The translations under genes were made by a program, and so were the position numbers. A model generated the notes under the pieces. That model saw only the letters and a program-made list of their open reading frames with translations. It was not told the origin of the DNA and searched no databases. From Arthrobacter glacialis (GTDB taxonomy: Bacteria; Actinomycetota; Actinomycetes; Actinomycetales; Micrococcaceae): a stretch of DNA of 64,000 nt. Within the stretch, counting starts at the first letter, position 1. Each line of letters begins with the position of its first letter. Where the stretch lies: NCBI RefSeq assembly GCF_002909445.1, contig NZ_PPXC01000003.1:310001-374000 (forward strand), read 5' to 3'. Of this stretch, positions 29,959 through 38,338 are shown in pieces.

Positions 29959-30449
29959 TGGCTCTGGGTGCCGCCGTCGGACTTGGGCTGGGAAATCTTG
30001 GTGGGCTCGGCGGGAGCAGCCACAAAGCTCTGGCCGTCAACGCTGACCACCGGAACGACACCCGTGGCGGCCACGGCTGAGTGGCTCTCGGAGATGGCCT
30101 GGTGGTGGTGAATGACCTCGCTGATGATGAAGTTCAGGAACTTTTCGGCGAAGGCGGGGTCCAGATGGGCAGACTCGGCCAAGGCGCGCAGACGCTGAAT
30201 CTGGGCGAGCTCACGGTTGGGATCCCCAGCGGGCAGCTGGTGCTTGGCCTTGAGCACGCCAACACGCTGCGTGGCTTTGAACCGCTCGGCCAGCAGGTAC
30301 ACCAAGGTGGCATCGAAGTTGTCAATGCTGGAGCGGATGGACAGCAGCTCGGCCATGACGGCCGGGTCAACGGCGCCTGTCAGGGAACTGGCGCCGGGAT
30401 CGAATGCTTCAACGGACAGGTTCGCAGAGGCGTGAATCGGTTCGGTCAT
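29955..30449 (-). CDS. AroQ-type chorismate mutase
   Basis: 164 residues. The helical AroQ domain covers about 30-120: MAELLSIRSSIDNFDATLVY, then LAERFKATQRVGVLKAKHQL with the conserved Arg and Lys of the active site, and FLNFIISEVIHHHQ. It converts chorismate to prephenate for Phe and Tyr. A 30-residue N-terminal and a 45-residue C-terminal extension are low-complexity; no signal peptide, so it is the cytoplasmic type. The ATG at 30449 has no ribosome site and sits directly after a hairpin with a T-run on this strand, which hints at attenuation or at a second start. The following MetE-like gene is coupled by ATGA. Confidence 0.88.
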   Translation of the reverse strand: MTEPIHASANLSVEAFDPGASSLTGAVDPAVMAELLSIRSSIDNFDATLVYLLAERFKATQRVGVLKAKHQLPAGDPNRELAQIQRLRALAESAHLDPAFAEKFLNFIISEVIHHHQAISESHSAVAATGVVPVVSVDGQSFVAAPAEPTKISQPKSDGGTQSQ

Positions 30450-30460
30450 AAAAACAGTTT

Positions 30461-30509
30461 AGGTGGTGTGCAACGGGGACAAAACCGCTGTCCACCCAGC
30501 ACACCACCT
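30461..30509 (-). terminator. Hairpin with T-tract directly before the chorismate mutase start
   Basis: On the minus strand an 11-bp perfect stem (AGGTGGTGTGC, 30509-30499, with GCACACCACCT, 30471-30461) encloses a second short stem (GGACA/TGTCC). It is followed by AAACTGTTTTT and then immediately by ATG at 30449. It could terminate the solute-binding protein gene upstream or act as an attenuator for chorismate mutase. Confidence 0.7.
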
Positions 30510-30633
30510 GCGCCCGTTACCAAGCGGTCCTCGGAGATGGTGCGGCCAAAGTTGCTGGTCAGCAGTGAAGGGACGAAACCCTTGCTATGCCCCGTCTGCA
30601 CTGCGTCGAGTACATCTAGCCACGTTTCACGTG

Positions 30634-32268
30634 CTACTTGGACAGCACTCCCAGACGGAACTTGAAGGACGCATCGAGTGTGTCTTTGACACCCTTGACG
30701 CCCTTGCCGGAGACGACCACCTGGGCGCCCTGGAGCAACGGCAGTGTTGGCACATCTTGCGCAACGGCCCGCTGAATATCTTCGATCAGCTTGGTCCGTG
30801 CCGCCGCGTCGGTGGTGGTGCGCTGCTCCTCGATCATGACCTGGACATCCTTGTTGTCATAGTGGTTCTTCAGGAAGTTGTTGGCCCCAAATAGCGGTGA
30901 CAGGTAGTTGTCGGCGTCGGAGTAGTCCGGGAACCAGCCCAGCTGGTACAGCGGGTAGGTGTCCTTGACACGTTCCTTCTGGTAAGTCACCCAGTCGGTG
31001 GACTGCAGGTTGACCTTGAACAGCCCACCCTCTTCCAGTTGCGACTTGACCAACGCGTATTCATCCGCAGATGAAGGCCCGTAGTGGTCGGGGTTGTACG
31101 CCAGGTCAAGGGTGACAGGTGTCTGGATGACGGCATCGGCCAGGGTCTTCTTGGCCTTCTCCGCATCGGGACCGCCCTTGCCGTCGCCGGAGGATTCCTT
31201 GAGGGGTTCGATGGCACCGGCGAATCCCTGCGGCACCCACGAGAAGGCGGGCAAGTACATGCCCTTGTACACCTGATTGGCAAGGGCTCCCCTGTCGATC
31301 AGGTCAGCAGCTGCCTGCCGCACAGCCAAGGACTTGGCGGCATCCGGGGCCGATGATGCGGCGCCAAAGGGCATGGTGTTGAGATTAAAAGCAAGGTGGC
31401 GCAGTTCTCCGTGGGGGCCGATGTCCACCTGGACGTTGTCATCCCTTTTCAGGCTGTCAATGTCTGTGGCGGTCATGCTGCGCCACGCCACATCGATGTT
31501 GCCCTGCTGCACGTCCAGCTTGAGGCTGTTGGAATCGGTGTAGTACTTCACTGTCACCGAGTCAGACTTTGCCGGACCCAGCAGGCCCTTGTAGTCAGGG
31601 TTCTTCTTGAACGCGATGAGCTCGTTCTTTTTGTACAACTCGATGGTGAACTGGCCGGCGAATGACTTGCCGGCAATGATCGCAGCATCGTCACTCGCCT
31701 TGTCGGGGCTGAACACCGAATCATCGACGATGGGACCAACAGGGCTTGTCAGCACCCGGGCGAAGGTCTGGTCATTGGCCGACTTGAGCTTGAACACCAC
31801 TGTGGTGGCATCGGGGGCGCTGACGCTGCCCAGGTTTGCCAGCAGAGTGGCCGGACCGTTGGCATCGTTGATAGTCATTTGGCGGTCAAAAGTGAACTTC
31901 ACATCCTTCGAGTCAAGGTCGGTGCCGTTGGCCCACTTCAGCCCAGGTTTGAGTTTGACCGTGTACTCAGTAGGGGCAGTGAACGACGCCGATTCGGCAA
32001 TGTCGGGTTTTGGGTTTGCACTGCCGGGCGCCGAGTTCAGCAGGAAGGGGTAAATCTGGTTCATGACCAAGAACGATCCACTGTCATAAGAAAACGCGGG
32101 GTCAAGGAAGGTGACCTTGTCCGTGGTTCCCAGAGCCACCGGGCTGCCGGCTGGGCCTGCCTCTGTGGCTGTTCCCGCTCCGCGAGGGCCCGTGCAAGCG
32201 GTGAGTGCCACAACGGATACTCCAGCCACGGCGATGACCGACCGCAAACCCCACTTTTTCCTGGTCAT
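30634..32268 (-). CDS. ABC transporter solute-binding lipoprotein, family 5 (peptide type)
   Basis: 544 residues from ATG 32268 (MTRKKWGLRSVIAVAGV); the preceding in-frame TTG is unlikely. A lipobox (VVALTAC) near residue 26 gives a lipid-anchored extracellular protein. The SBP_bac_5 pattern is clear: YTVKLKPGLKWANGTDLDSK, VRQAAADLIDRGALANQVYK, then LYQLGWFPDYSDADNYLSPL near residue 435. Family members bind oligopeptides, dipeptides or nickel chelates. No permease or ATPase gene lies within this window near it, so it is an orphan and must work with a transporter encoded elsewhere. A weak GAGAGAG precedes the start. Confidence 0.9.
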   Translation of the reverse strand: MTRKKWGLRSVIAVAGVSVVALTACTGPRGAGTATEAGPAGSPVALGTTDKVTFLDPAFSYDSGSFLVMNQIYPFLLNSAPGSANPKPDIAESASFTAPTEYTVKLKPGLKWANGTDLDSKDVKFTFDRQMTINDANGPATLLANLGSVSAPDATTVVFKLKSANDQTFARVLTSPVGPIVDDSVFSPDKASDDAAIIAGKSFAGQFTIELYKKNELIAFKKNPDYKGLLGPAKSDSVTVKYYTDSNSLKLDVQQGNIDVAWRSMTATDIDSLKRDDNVQVDIGPHGELRHLAFNLNTMPFGAASSAPDAAKSLAVRQAAADLIDRGALANQVYKGMYLPAFSWVPQGFAGAIEPLKESSGDGKGGPDAEKAKKTLADAVIQTPVTLDLAYNPDHYGPSSADEYALVKSQLEEGGLFKVNLQSTDWVTYQKERVKDTYPLYQLGWFPDYSDADNYLSPLFGANNFLKNHYDNKDVQVMIEEQRTTTDAAARTKLIEDIQRAVAQDVPTLPLLQGAQVVVSGKGVKGVKDTLDASFKFRLGVLSK

Positions 32269-32343
32269 CAGCAAACTCTCTCTCGTGCTTCACAGGAAGT
32301 TGCCAAGGAATGAGTCGCCAAAGAAAAAGGCGGCGACAGGTGG

Positions 32344-32961
32344 TTACGGCAAGGCGTCCACCCGGGGGCCGGCCGTGAAATGGGAACTGCGCCCAAACCA
32401 GCCCGCCAGCCTTGTGTAGGAATCTGCCGTCAGGGAAACTCGCACCTCGGGGCCAATGCCGCGTTCAGCCCCGCGATGTTCAGGTTTTAGCATCCGCTGC
32501 GCCCAGGCCAAGGATTGCTCCGCCAGGACGGGGTCCAAGATGATGGGCACGCCCGTGGCCTTGACCAGGTCCCAGGCATGGACCGTGAATTCGGTGATCT
32601 GCAGACCAATCCGACTGCGCAGGGGCGCCTCACCACCGCCGGGCAGGGCCACCTGGGCGTTTAAGTCGGCTGCGTGCCACGTTCTCATCAGCAACGTTGC
32701 CCCGTCGGTAAACCGCGTGGACCAGTCGGCCCCCACCGTTGCGTGGGAGCCCAGCGGGTCAATATTGTTGCCACGGGCCATGACCGTGTACTTGTGCAGG
32801 TCATGCACCACCAAGTGGTGCAGCAGGTCCTGGACCGTCCACTCCCCGCACGGCGTTGGCCACTCCGCCTGATTTGCCGAAATGGCGCCTATGACTTCCG
32901 CGCACTGGTTCAGCGAGCCTTCTAAATGCTGGAGCGGGTTGGGAATTGTATGCGGGGGCAT
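32344..32961 (-). CDS. TIGR03086 / maleylpyruvate isomerase-like (DinB fold) protein
   Basis: 205 residues from ATG 32961 with GGAAGGA upstream. The sequence has the actinobacterial DinB/MDMPI-like metal-binding pattern: WPTPCGEWTVQDLLHHLVVH near residue 33 with the first His, and QITEFTVHAWDLVKATG near 123 with the second, then a small C-terminal domain. Members of this family include mycothiol-dependent maleylpyruvate isomerase and mycothiol S-transferases, but most have no known substrate. The gene ends 76 bp before the solute-binding protein start on the same strand; whether they are co-transcribed is unclear. Confidence 0.82.
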   Translation of the reverse strand: MPPHTIPNPLQHLEGSLNQCAEVIGAISANQAEWPTPCGEWTVQDLLHHLVVHDLHKYTVMARGNNIDPLGSHATVGADWSTRFTDGATLLMRTWHAADLNAQVALPGGGEAPLRSRIGLQITEFTVHAWDLVKATGVPIILDPVLAEQSLAWAQRMLKPEHRGAERGIGPEVRVSLTADSYTRLAGWFGRSSHFTAGPRVDALP

Positions 32962-33080
32962 TATGTAATCCTTCCGTGAGCCAAGTCACCTTTAGTGGAA
33001 GTTTACGCCAGCCCCGCAAGGGGTCACGTGGCGCCACCCAAGCTGCGCATGAAGGAGCCGTTTTGACCGTCGTGTGTTTG

Positions 33081-34220
33081 TTAGGGAATTTCGGGCCGCG
33101 CCAAGGACCGTGCCGAATCGATGGTTGCCTGCCCCAACACGCGTGAGCCTTGGTACAAGACCACTGTCTGGCCCGGCGCCACGCCGCGCAGCGGCTCTTC
33201 CAAGGTGACATTCAGGCTTTGGCGGGAGACGCCGTCGTCCATGACTTCGGTGACAAAAGCACGGGCCGGAACGGGGTCACCGTGGGCGCGGACCTGAGCG
33301 TAACAATCGAACTCGGCGCCCGTAGCAACCTCGGCGATGGGCAGCCCGGCCCAGGAAACCTTGATGCCTTTGAGCTCGTCGATGGCCAGCAACGCGTGCG
33401 GGCCAACCACCACCTTGTTTTCCTTGGGCCGGATTTCCAGCACAAAGCGCGGCTTGCCGTCGGCGGCCGGCGTGCCAAGCTTCAGGCCGCGGCGCTGGCC
33501 CACAGTGAACTGGTTGGCGCCCGTGTGCCCGCCCACCTTGCTGCCGGTCTCATCCACGATGTCGCCGTCGGTCATCTCAATCTTCTCGGCCAACCAGCCG
33601 GCGGTGTCGCCGTCGGAGATGAAGCAGATGTCGTGGCTGTCCGGCTTCTTGGCCACGGACAGGCCGCGGGCCTCCGCCTCGGCACGGACCTCAGCCTTGG
33701 ACGGGGTGTCCGCCAGCGGGAACATGGAGTGCTTGAGCTGCTCATGGGTCAGCACGCCCAGCACGTAGCTCTGGTCCTTGGCCCAATCAGCGGCTCGGTG
33801 CAATTCCGGGTTGCCATCGGCGTCCGTGATGACCTTGGCGTAGTGACCGGTGCACACGGCGTCGAAGCCCAGGGCGATGGCCTTCTCCAGGAGGGCGGCG
33901 AACTTGATGCGCTCATTGCAGCGCATGCACGGGTTGGGCGTGCGCCCGGCCGCGTATTCGTCGATGAAGTCTTGGACCACATCCTCCTTGAACCGTTCGG
34001 AGAAGTCCCACACGTAGTACGGAATGCCGAGCTTGTCGCAGGCCCGCCACGCATCATTGGAGTCCTCCACGGTGCAGCAACCGCGGCTGCCGGTGCGCAG
34101 GGTTCCGGGCATGCGGGAGAGTGCCAGGTGGACGCCGACGACGTCGTGCCCGGCATCCACTGCGCGTGCTGCTGCAACAGCGGAGTCAACTCCACCACTC
34201 ATGGCGGCCAATACTCGCAT
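33081..34220 (-). CDS. mnmA: tRNA 2-thiouridylase MnmA
   Basis: 379 residues from ATG 34220 with AAAGG upstream. The PP-loop ([17 protein letters not shown]) binds ATP. The catalytic cysteines lie in [12 protein letters not shown] (about 101-112) and at [12 protein letters not shown] (near 200), with the tRNA-binding middle and C-terminal barrel complete. MnmA thiolates U34 of Lys, Glu and Gln tRNAs using sulfur passed from a cysteine desulfurase. One is encoded just upstream (34399-35619), so the pair may form a sulfur relay. A 178-bp structured spacer separates the two. Confidence 0.96.
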   Translation of the reverse strand: MRVLAAMSGGVDSAVAAARAVDAGHDVVGVHLALSRMPGTLRTGSRGCCTVEDSNDAWRACDKLGIPYYVWDFSERFKEDVVQDFIDEYAAGRTPNPCMRCNERIKFAALLEKAIALGFDAVCTGHYAKVITDADGNPELHRAADWAKDQSYVLGVLTHEQLKHSMFPLADTPSKAEVRAEAEARGLSVAKKPDSHDICFISDGDTAGWLAEKIEMTDGDIVDETGSKVGGHTGANQFTVGQRRGLKLGTPAADGKPRFVLEIRPKENKVVVGPHALLAIDELKGIKVSWAGLPIAEVATGAEFDCYAQVRAHGDPVPARAFVTEVMDDGVSRQSLNVTLEEPLRGVAPGQTVVLYQGSRVLGQATIDSARSLARPEIP

Positions 34221-34297
34221 TACGTACCTTTCAGTTGGTGCAAAAAATCAAGTCGTGCGTTGCCAACCGCGACAGGCGACGCCGGTCCGCTGGGCGC

Positions 34298-34390
34298 CAG
34301 AGCCGGAGGCCTGACAGGGTCCCGGGAGCGGCTTCGGGCGTCCGCGAAGCGGGCGGGGACCCCTGTCAGGCGGAGGCTCTGCCGCCTCCG
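34298..34390. repeat. Multi-stem inverted-repeat structure between desulfurase gene and mnmA
   Basis: Outer arms CAGAGCC (34298-34304) and GGCTCTG (34375-34381), main arms 34310-34323 and 34356-34370 (14 pairs with one bulged base) and an inner GCTTCG/CGAAGC (34331-34336, 34345-34350) form one long stem-loop. The right outer arm can instead pair locally as CGGAGGC (34371-34377) with GCCTCCG (34384-34390). The two folds are mutually exclusive. No T-run follows on either strand. Confidence 0.65.
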
Positions 34391-34398
34391 GACCGAAA

Positions 34399-35619
34399 CT
34401 ACTGCGTACTCGCGGTTTGAATGGACGATTGATGAGCGGCCATTCCTGCCAATTTTGCGCGTGCGTGTGCTTGCGGCAGTGCGGCCACAAAGGCTTCAAC
34501 GTCCGCCAGGCTGGATGTATGCCCCAAACTAAAGCGTTGTGCGCCACGCGCGGTGTCCTCGTCCAATCCCATGGCCAGAAGCACATGGGAGGGGCGGGGC
34601 ACTCCGGCAGTGCAGGCCGATCCGGTGGAGGATTCCACCCCTGCCATGTCCAGCAGGAACAACAGGGAATCACCCTCGCAGCCGGGGAAGGTGAAGTGGG
34701 CGTTGCCGGGCAGCCTTTTTTCCGGGTATTCCGCGGGATCCACGCCGCGCAGTACGGCCTCGGGGACAGCGTGGCGGACCGCTGCAATGATCGCATCACG
34801 CAGTCCGGCAATGCGCAGGTTCTCTTTAGCAAGGTTCTGGGTGACGTCCGTGGCCGCTGCGGCAAAAGCTGCAAGCCCTGCGGTGTCAAGGGTTCCTGAG
34901 CGAACTGTGCGTTCCTGGCCGCCACCGTGCTGCACGGGGGTCAACTTCACGGCCCGGCCCAGCAGGAGCGCCCCGACACCCACGGTGCCGCCAATTTTGT
35001 GGGCGCTGATGGACATGGCTGCAAGCCCGGATTCCTTGAAGTTCACCGGGATCGACCCGAAGGCCTGGACGGCATCCGAATGCACGGGAATTCCGTACGG
35101 CTCAACCAGCGCCACGATCTCAGCGATGGGCTGCACGGTGCCCACTTCATTGTTCGCCCACATGCAGGTGACCAGAGCAACTGTGTTGGCGCCGCCGTCG
35201 TCCAATTCCTTTTTCAAGGCGTCAAGGCTCACGGTGCCGTGCTCGTCGACAGGCAGCCACACGGCTTCGGCGCCCTCGTGCTTTTCCAGCCATTCGACGG
35301 TGTCTTGCACGGCCGCGTGCTCCACGCTGGAGACGAGGATGCGGGTACGCCCAGGTTCGGCGTCGCGGCGGGCCCAGAACAGGCCCTTGACGGCAAGGTT
35401 GTCCGCCTCGGTGCCGCCGGAGGTGAAAATGACTTCGGTGGGGTGGGCGCCGGCAGCCAGGGCAACGGTTTCACGGGCCGCTTCCACGGTGGCGCGGGCA
35501 CGACGGCCCGATCCGTGGAGTGAGGACGGATTGCCGCTACGGGTAATAACGGAGGTGAGTGCGGCGAGGGCCGGGGCCGAAATTGGCGTGGTCGCCGCGT
35601 GATCAAGGTACACGGGCAC
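34399..35619 (-). CDS. Cysteine desulfurase (NifS/IscS family)
   Basis: 406 residues from GTG 35619, giving VPVYLDHAATTPIS, the standard opening of the family. The PLP lysine is in MSISAHKIGGTVGVGAL (near residue 203), and the catalytic cysteine in STGSACTAGVPRPSHVLLAM near 330, a short loop typical of the actinobacterial type. It takes sulfur from cysteine for tRNA thiolation and Fe-S assembly. Its location ahead of mnmA suggests supply to tRNA thiolation; the true Suf desulfurase is likely elsewhere. The C-terminal 20 residues are not conserved. The start lacks a clear ribosome site. Confidence 0.93.
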   Translation of the reverse strand: MPVYLDHAATTPISAPALAALTSVITRSGNPSSLHGSGRRARATVEAARETVALAAGAHPTEVIFTSGGTEADNLAVKGLFWARRDAEPGRTRILVSSVEHAAVQDTVEWLEKHEGAEAVWLPVDEHGTVSLDALKKELDDGGANTVALVTCMWANNEVGTVQPIAEIVALVEPYGIPVHSDAVQAFGSIPVNFKESGLAAMSISAHKIGGTVGVGALLLGRAVKLTPVQHGGGQERTVRSGTLDTAGLAAFAAAATDVTQNLAKENLRIAGLRDAIIAAVRHAVPEAVLRGVDPAEYPEKRLPGNAHFTFPGCEGDSLLFLLDMAGVESSTGSACTAGVPRPSHVLLAMGLDEDTARGAQRFSLGHTSSLADVEAFVAALPQAHARAKLAGMAAHQSSIQTASTQ

Positions 35620-35926
35620 CAGACAATTCTACGGCATGGGATGATTCACTGCCGCGGGCTGTTGAGAACATCACCCTCGGGCCTCGGGTGCCTGGCCAGG
35701 GTCACCTCGAACGCCACGCTGGGGAGAATGCACGACGGCGATCAATGGGCCCTCTGGACCACTGGCGCCATCCATCCCCGGGGCTTAGCCCAGCTGCACC
35801 GGGAGGCGCATTGGCCTTTTGGCCAGACCTGCGGCGCGGACCTTGTCAAACCTTGTCAAGACTACGGAACAGGTGGCAGGATCGGCGTGTCCCACATCAC
35901 ATAATGATCCCGGGGGGATTAAATCC
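35620..35926. promoter_or_regulatory. 307-bp divergent region before the subtilase gene
   Basis: The plus-strand open frame here (to 35904) has no family resemblance and no ribosome site, so I do not call it a gene. A 10-bp direct repeat, CCTTGTCAAA (35841-35850) and CCTTGTCAAG (35851-35860), lies 67 bp before the subtilase start and matches the GTCAAA motif of the arrays near 8.2 and 9.5 kb. GGGGGG at 35911-35916 is the subtilase ribosome site. Confidence 0.45.
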
Positions 35927-37426
35927 ATGCAGAAAGCACTCTTCCGCCGTACAACGGCGGCCGCCCTATGCGCAGTCGCCATGGCAGCAACCACAATGCT
36001 CGGCGGCAGCGCCATGGCTGCGCCGGCCACCAACCAGTCCACACCTGTTGACTTTCCCGCAGCCGACGGCCAACTCATGAGCTACGTGGTCAACGCAAAG
36101 GCCGCCAACGCCAACAAGACCCGCGATGCCGTGCAGGCCATTGAGTCCGCCGGCGGCGTCGCTGTCCAGCAGTGGCCGGAGATCGGCGTCGTCATTGTCC
36201 AATCCGATCGAGCCAACTTCCGCTCCGAGATCCTCAAACTCGGCAAGTCCGCCGTTGAATCGGTGGGCGCCACCCGCACCATCACGGTTGCCGAGGGCAC
36301 TCCGGATGGTATTGCGACCCCATGGAAGACGGCACCCCAGTTGCGCAACAAGCAACAGGCCGACGCCGAAGTACTTTACGGTGACGCCACATTCGACGGC
36401 GTTGCGGCAGATCCCCGCGAAGCCGAGCAGTGGAGCCAAGTCCAGATCAAGTCGGACCAGGCACACCAGGTCACCGATGGTTCACCCGATGTGCTGGTCG
36501 GCGTTTTGGACAGCGGCATCGACCCGAACCACCCGGACCTGGCAGCCAACATCGATGTGGCCAACTCGGTCAATTGCACTAATGCCGGACGCCCCGACAC
36601 GTCCCCCACAGGCTGGTTTGCCACCAACTCTTCCCACGGGACCCACGTGGCCGGCATCATCGGCGCGGCCCGCAACGGTGTTGGCATTGTGGGGGTGGCG
36701 CCAAATGCACGCATGGCCTCGGTCAAGGTGGTCAACGACGCCGGTTCGATCTACCCGGAATACGCGATCTGCGGTTTCATGTGGGCTGGCATGAAGGGTA
36801 TGGATGTCACCAACAACAGCTACTACATTGACCCCATGCAGTTCTGGTGTGGCGATCAGACCGATCAGAAAGCAGTCCTCGACGCCGTTGAGCGCGCAGT
36901 GAAATGGTCCACCAAGCAGGGCGTGGTTCATGCGGCTGCCGCAGGAAATGCCTCCTATGACTTGGCCAACAAGACCACCGACAACGTCAGCCCCAATGAC
37001 GTGGCCGGAATAGAGCGCCAAATCAACAATGGCTGCAAGGACATCCCCACGGAGCTGGATGGGGTAGTGACTGTGGCCTCCACTGATCAGGCCGGCAAGT
37101 TGTCATCCTTCTCCAACCGCGGCCTGAACGTTATTGATGTGGCCGCGCCGGGATCCCGCATCCTGTCCACCTTGCCGAACAACACGTACGGACTGCTCAG
37201 CGGCACGTCGATGGCTTCCCCGCAGGTTGCCGGAGTTCTGGCCCTGATGAAGTCCGCGCACCCCGGATGGAAGCCCAATCAGTTGATTTCGGAATTGCGC
37301 AAGCAAGCCGAGGATCATGTGTGCATGCCATCTGCCACACCAACCGGTGCCACGTGCACCGGCAACGTGCGCAACAACAGTTACTACGGTGAAGGGATTG
37401 TGGACGCCCTCCAGGCAGTCCTCTAA
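35927..37426 (+). CDS. Secreted S8 subtilisin-like serine protease
   Basis: 499 residues from ATG 35927, preceded by GGGGGGAT. A signal peptide (basic start, hydrophobic core, SAMAAPA near residue 29) and an inhibitor-I9-like propeptide of about 140 residues precede the catalytic domain. The triad is Asp195 (GVLDSGIDPNHPDL), His237 (SSHGTHVAGIIGA) and Ser428 (LSGTSMASPQVAGVLAL). Four or more cysteines in the catalytic domain may form disulfides outside the cell. No C-terminal anchor or sorting signal is visible, so it is probably released. A 14-bp terminator follows. It is divergent from the cysteine desulfurase. Confidence 0.95.
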   Translation: MQKALFRRTTAAALCAVAMAATTMLGGSAMAAPATNQSTPVDFPAADGQLMSYVVNAKAANANKTRDAVQAIESAGGVAVQQWPEIGVVIVQSDRANFRSEILKLGKSAVESVGATRTITVAEGTPDGIATPWKTAPQLRNKQQADAEVLYGDATFDGVAADPREAEQWSQVQIKSDQAHQVTDGSPDVLVGVLDSGIDPNHPDLAANIDVANSVNCTNAGRPDTSPTGWFATNSSHGTHVAGIIGAARNGVGIVGVAPNARMASVKVVNDAGSIYPEYAICGFMWAGMKGMDVTNNSYYIDPMQFWCGDQTDQKAVLDAVERAVKWSTKQGVVHAAAAGNASYDLANKTTDNVSPNDVAGIERQINNGCKDIPTELDGVVTVASTDQAGKLSSFSNRGLNVIDVAAPGSRILSTLPNNTYGLLSGTSMASPQVAGVLALMKSAHPGWKPNQLISELRKQAEDHVCMPSATPTGATCTGNVRNNSYYGEGIVDALQAVL

Positions 37427-37443
37427 GCCCTCAGCTCCTGCTC

Positions 37444-37477
37444 TTCCGGCGGCCACCTTCCACGGTGGCCGCCGGAA
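37444..37477. terminator. Perfect 14-bp hairpin between convergent subtilase and unknown gene
   Basis: TTCCGGCGGCCACC (37444-37457) pairs without mismatch with GGTGGCCGCCGGAA (37464-37477), loop TTCCAC, followed by TTGTTT on the plus strand. Confidence 0.85.
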
Positions 37478-37539
37478 TTGTTTAACCGCCACGTGCCGCC
37501 GGCACCCATGGCCAGCGCAGTTCTTCGGCCCTGCCCGGA

Positions 37540-38301
37540 TCAGCAAAACGACATATTAACGGTGTCCCCTTCCGAGCTGAGATCGGTAGCGGGGGTCACC
37601 TCAACGGCCTCCAATTCCAGAGAATGGACGACGGCGGCAATGAGTTCCGCGCTCCCGCCCACCACCGTGGAATCAAAGTCGATCTCGGTAGCCATGCACC
37701 ATGACTTGTCTTGGGGCCACGCCAAGTTGGGGCTTTGGGCATTCAGCCGCCCTGCATCGCCAAACCAAGGTGGCTGGGCCAGATTGGCACCGTTCCCGTG
37801 GAACACAAAGTATTCGCGGAACCCACCTGCAACTGCGAGATTCCCATCACCTGAGACGGGAACTCCGTAGCCAACCCCGGGCTCGAAGCCTCCCCAACCG
37901 ACCCACACTGCATGGAAAATGTCTTCTGGGGTGGCCGTGTGGATAGTCAGCAGCCCGGCGAGCACTGACAGTTGCCCCGCATCCAGCTCCCCGGCCGCAG
38001 GCGGCCCCTGCCAGTAACCGTCGAGATCCACGTTTTGGTTCAGTCCGGTGCGTGCCAGACGACAGAATTGAACTCCCGGGTGAACGGTGGTGCCCCTGGC
38101 CCGGGCAATATCAGCCCAGCGGCGCTCCGGCTCACCACGACCGCCCAGCCGGTGCAGGATCCTCACATAAGACTCAAAATGGTCCGGCACTGTAGTAGCC
38201 ACCGTGCCGAACCATTGATCCCAAAGGTCCCGCGTGTGATATCGCTCCAGCGCATCGGCAATCCGTTGCCCTTCACCGCCGCTTGTTTGCTCCATTTCCA
38301 C
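37540..38301 (-). CDS. Conserved protein of unknown function
   Basis: 253 residues from GTG 38301 (an in-frame ATG lies at 38295). There is no signal peptide and no membrane segment. The N-terminal part (RYHTRDLWDQWFGTVATTVP; HFESYVRILHRLGG) and the Trp-rich middle (VWVGWGGFEPGVGYGVPV; EYFVFHGNGANLAQPPWFG) resemble a group of actinobacterial hypothetical proteins. The order HFESYVRI, then GCEIDFDST-like acidic end (WCMATEIDFDSTVVGGSAEL) suggests a compact soluble domain, perhaps immunity- or SMI1-like, but this is a guess. GGAGAG lies 19 bases upstream, rather far. It is convergent with the subtilase and lies 37 bp after the cysteine-rich regulator. Confidence 0.75.
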   Translation of the reverse strand: MEMEQTSGGEGQRIADALERYHTRDLWDQWFGTVATTVPDHFESYVRILHRLGGRGEPERRWADIARARGTTVHPGVQFCRLARTGLNQNVDLDGYWQGPPAAGELDAGQLSVLAGLLTIHTATPEDIFHAVWVGWGGFEPGVGYGVPVSGDGNLAVAGGFREYFVFHGNGANLAQPPWFGDAGRLNAQSPNLAWPQDKSWCMATEIDFDSTVVGGSAELIAAVVHSLELEAVEVTPATDLSSEGDTVNMSFC

Positions 38302-38338
38302 GCACTACGGCGTGGCTCTCCCACCTCAACGGATCGCC

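Noticed and set aside
35642-35904. Plus-strand open frame of about 88 codons before the subtilase gene
   Set aside because: No ribosome site or family resemblance; the region looks like a divergent promoter.
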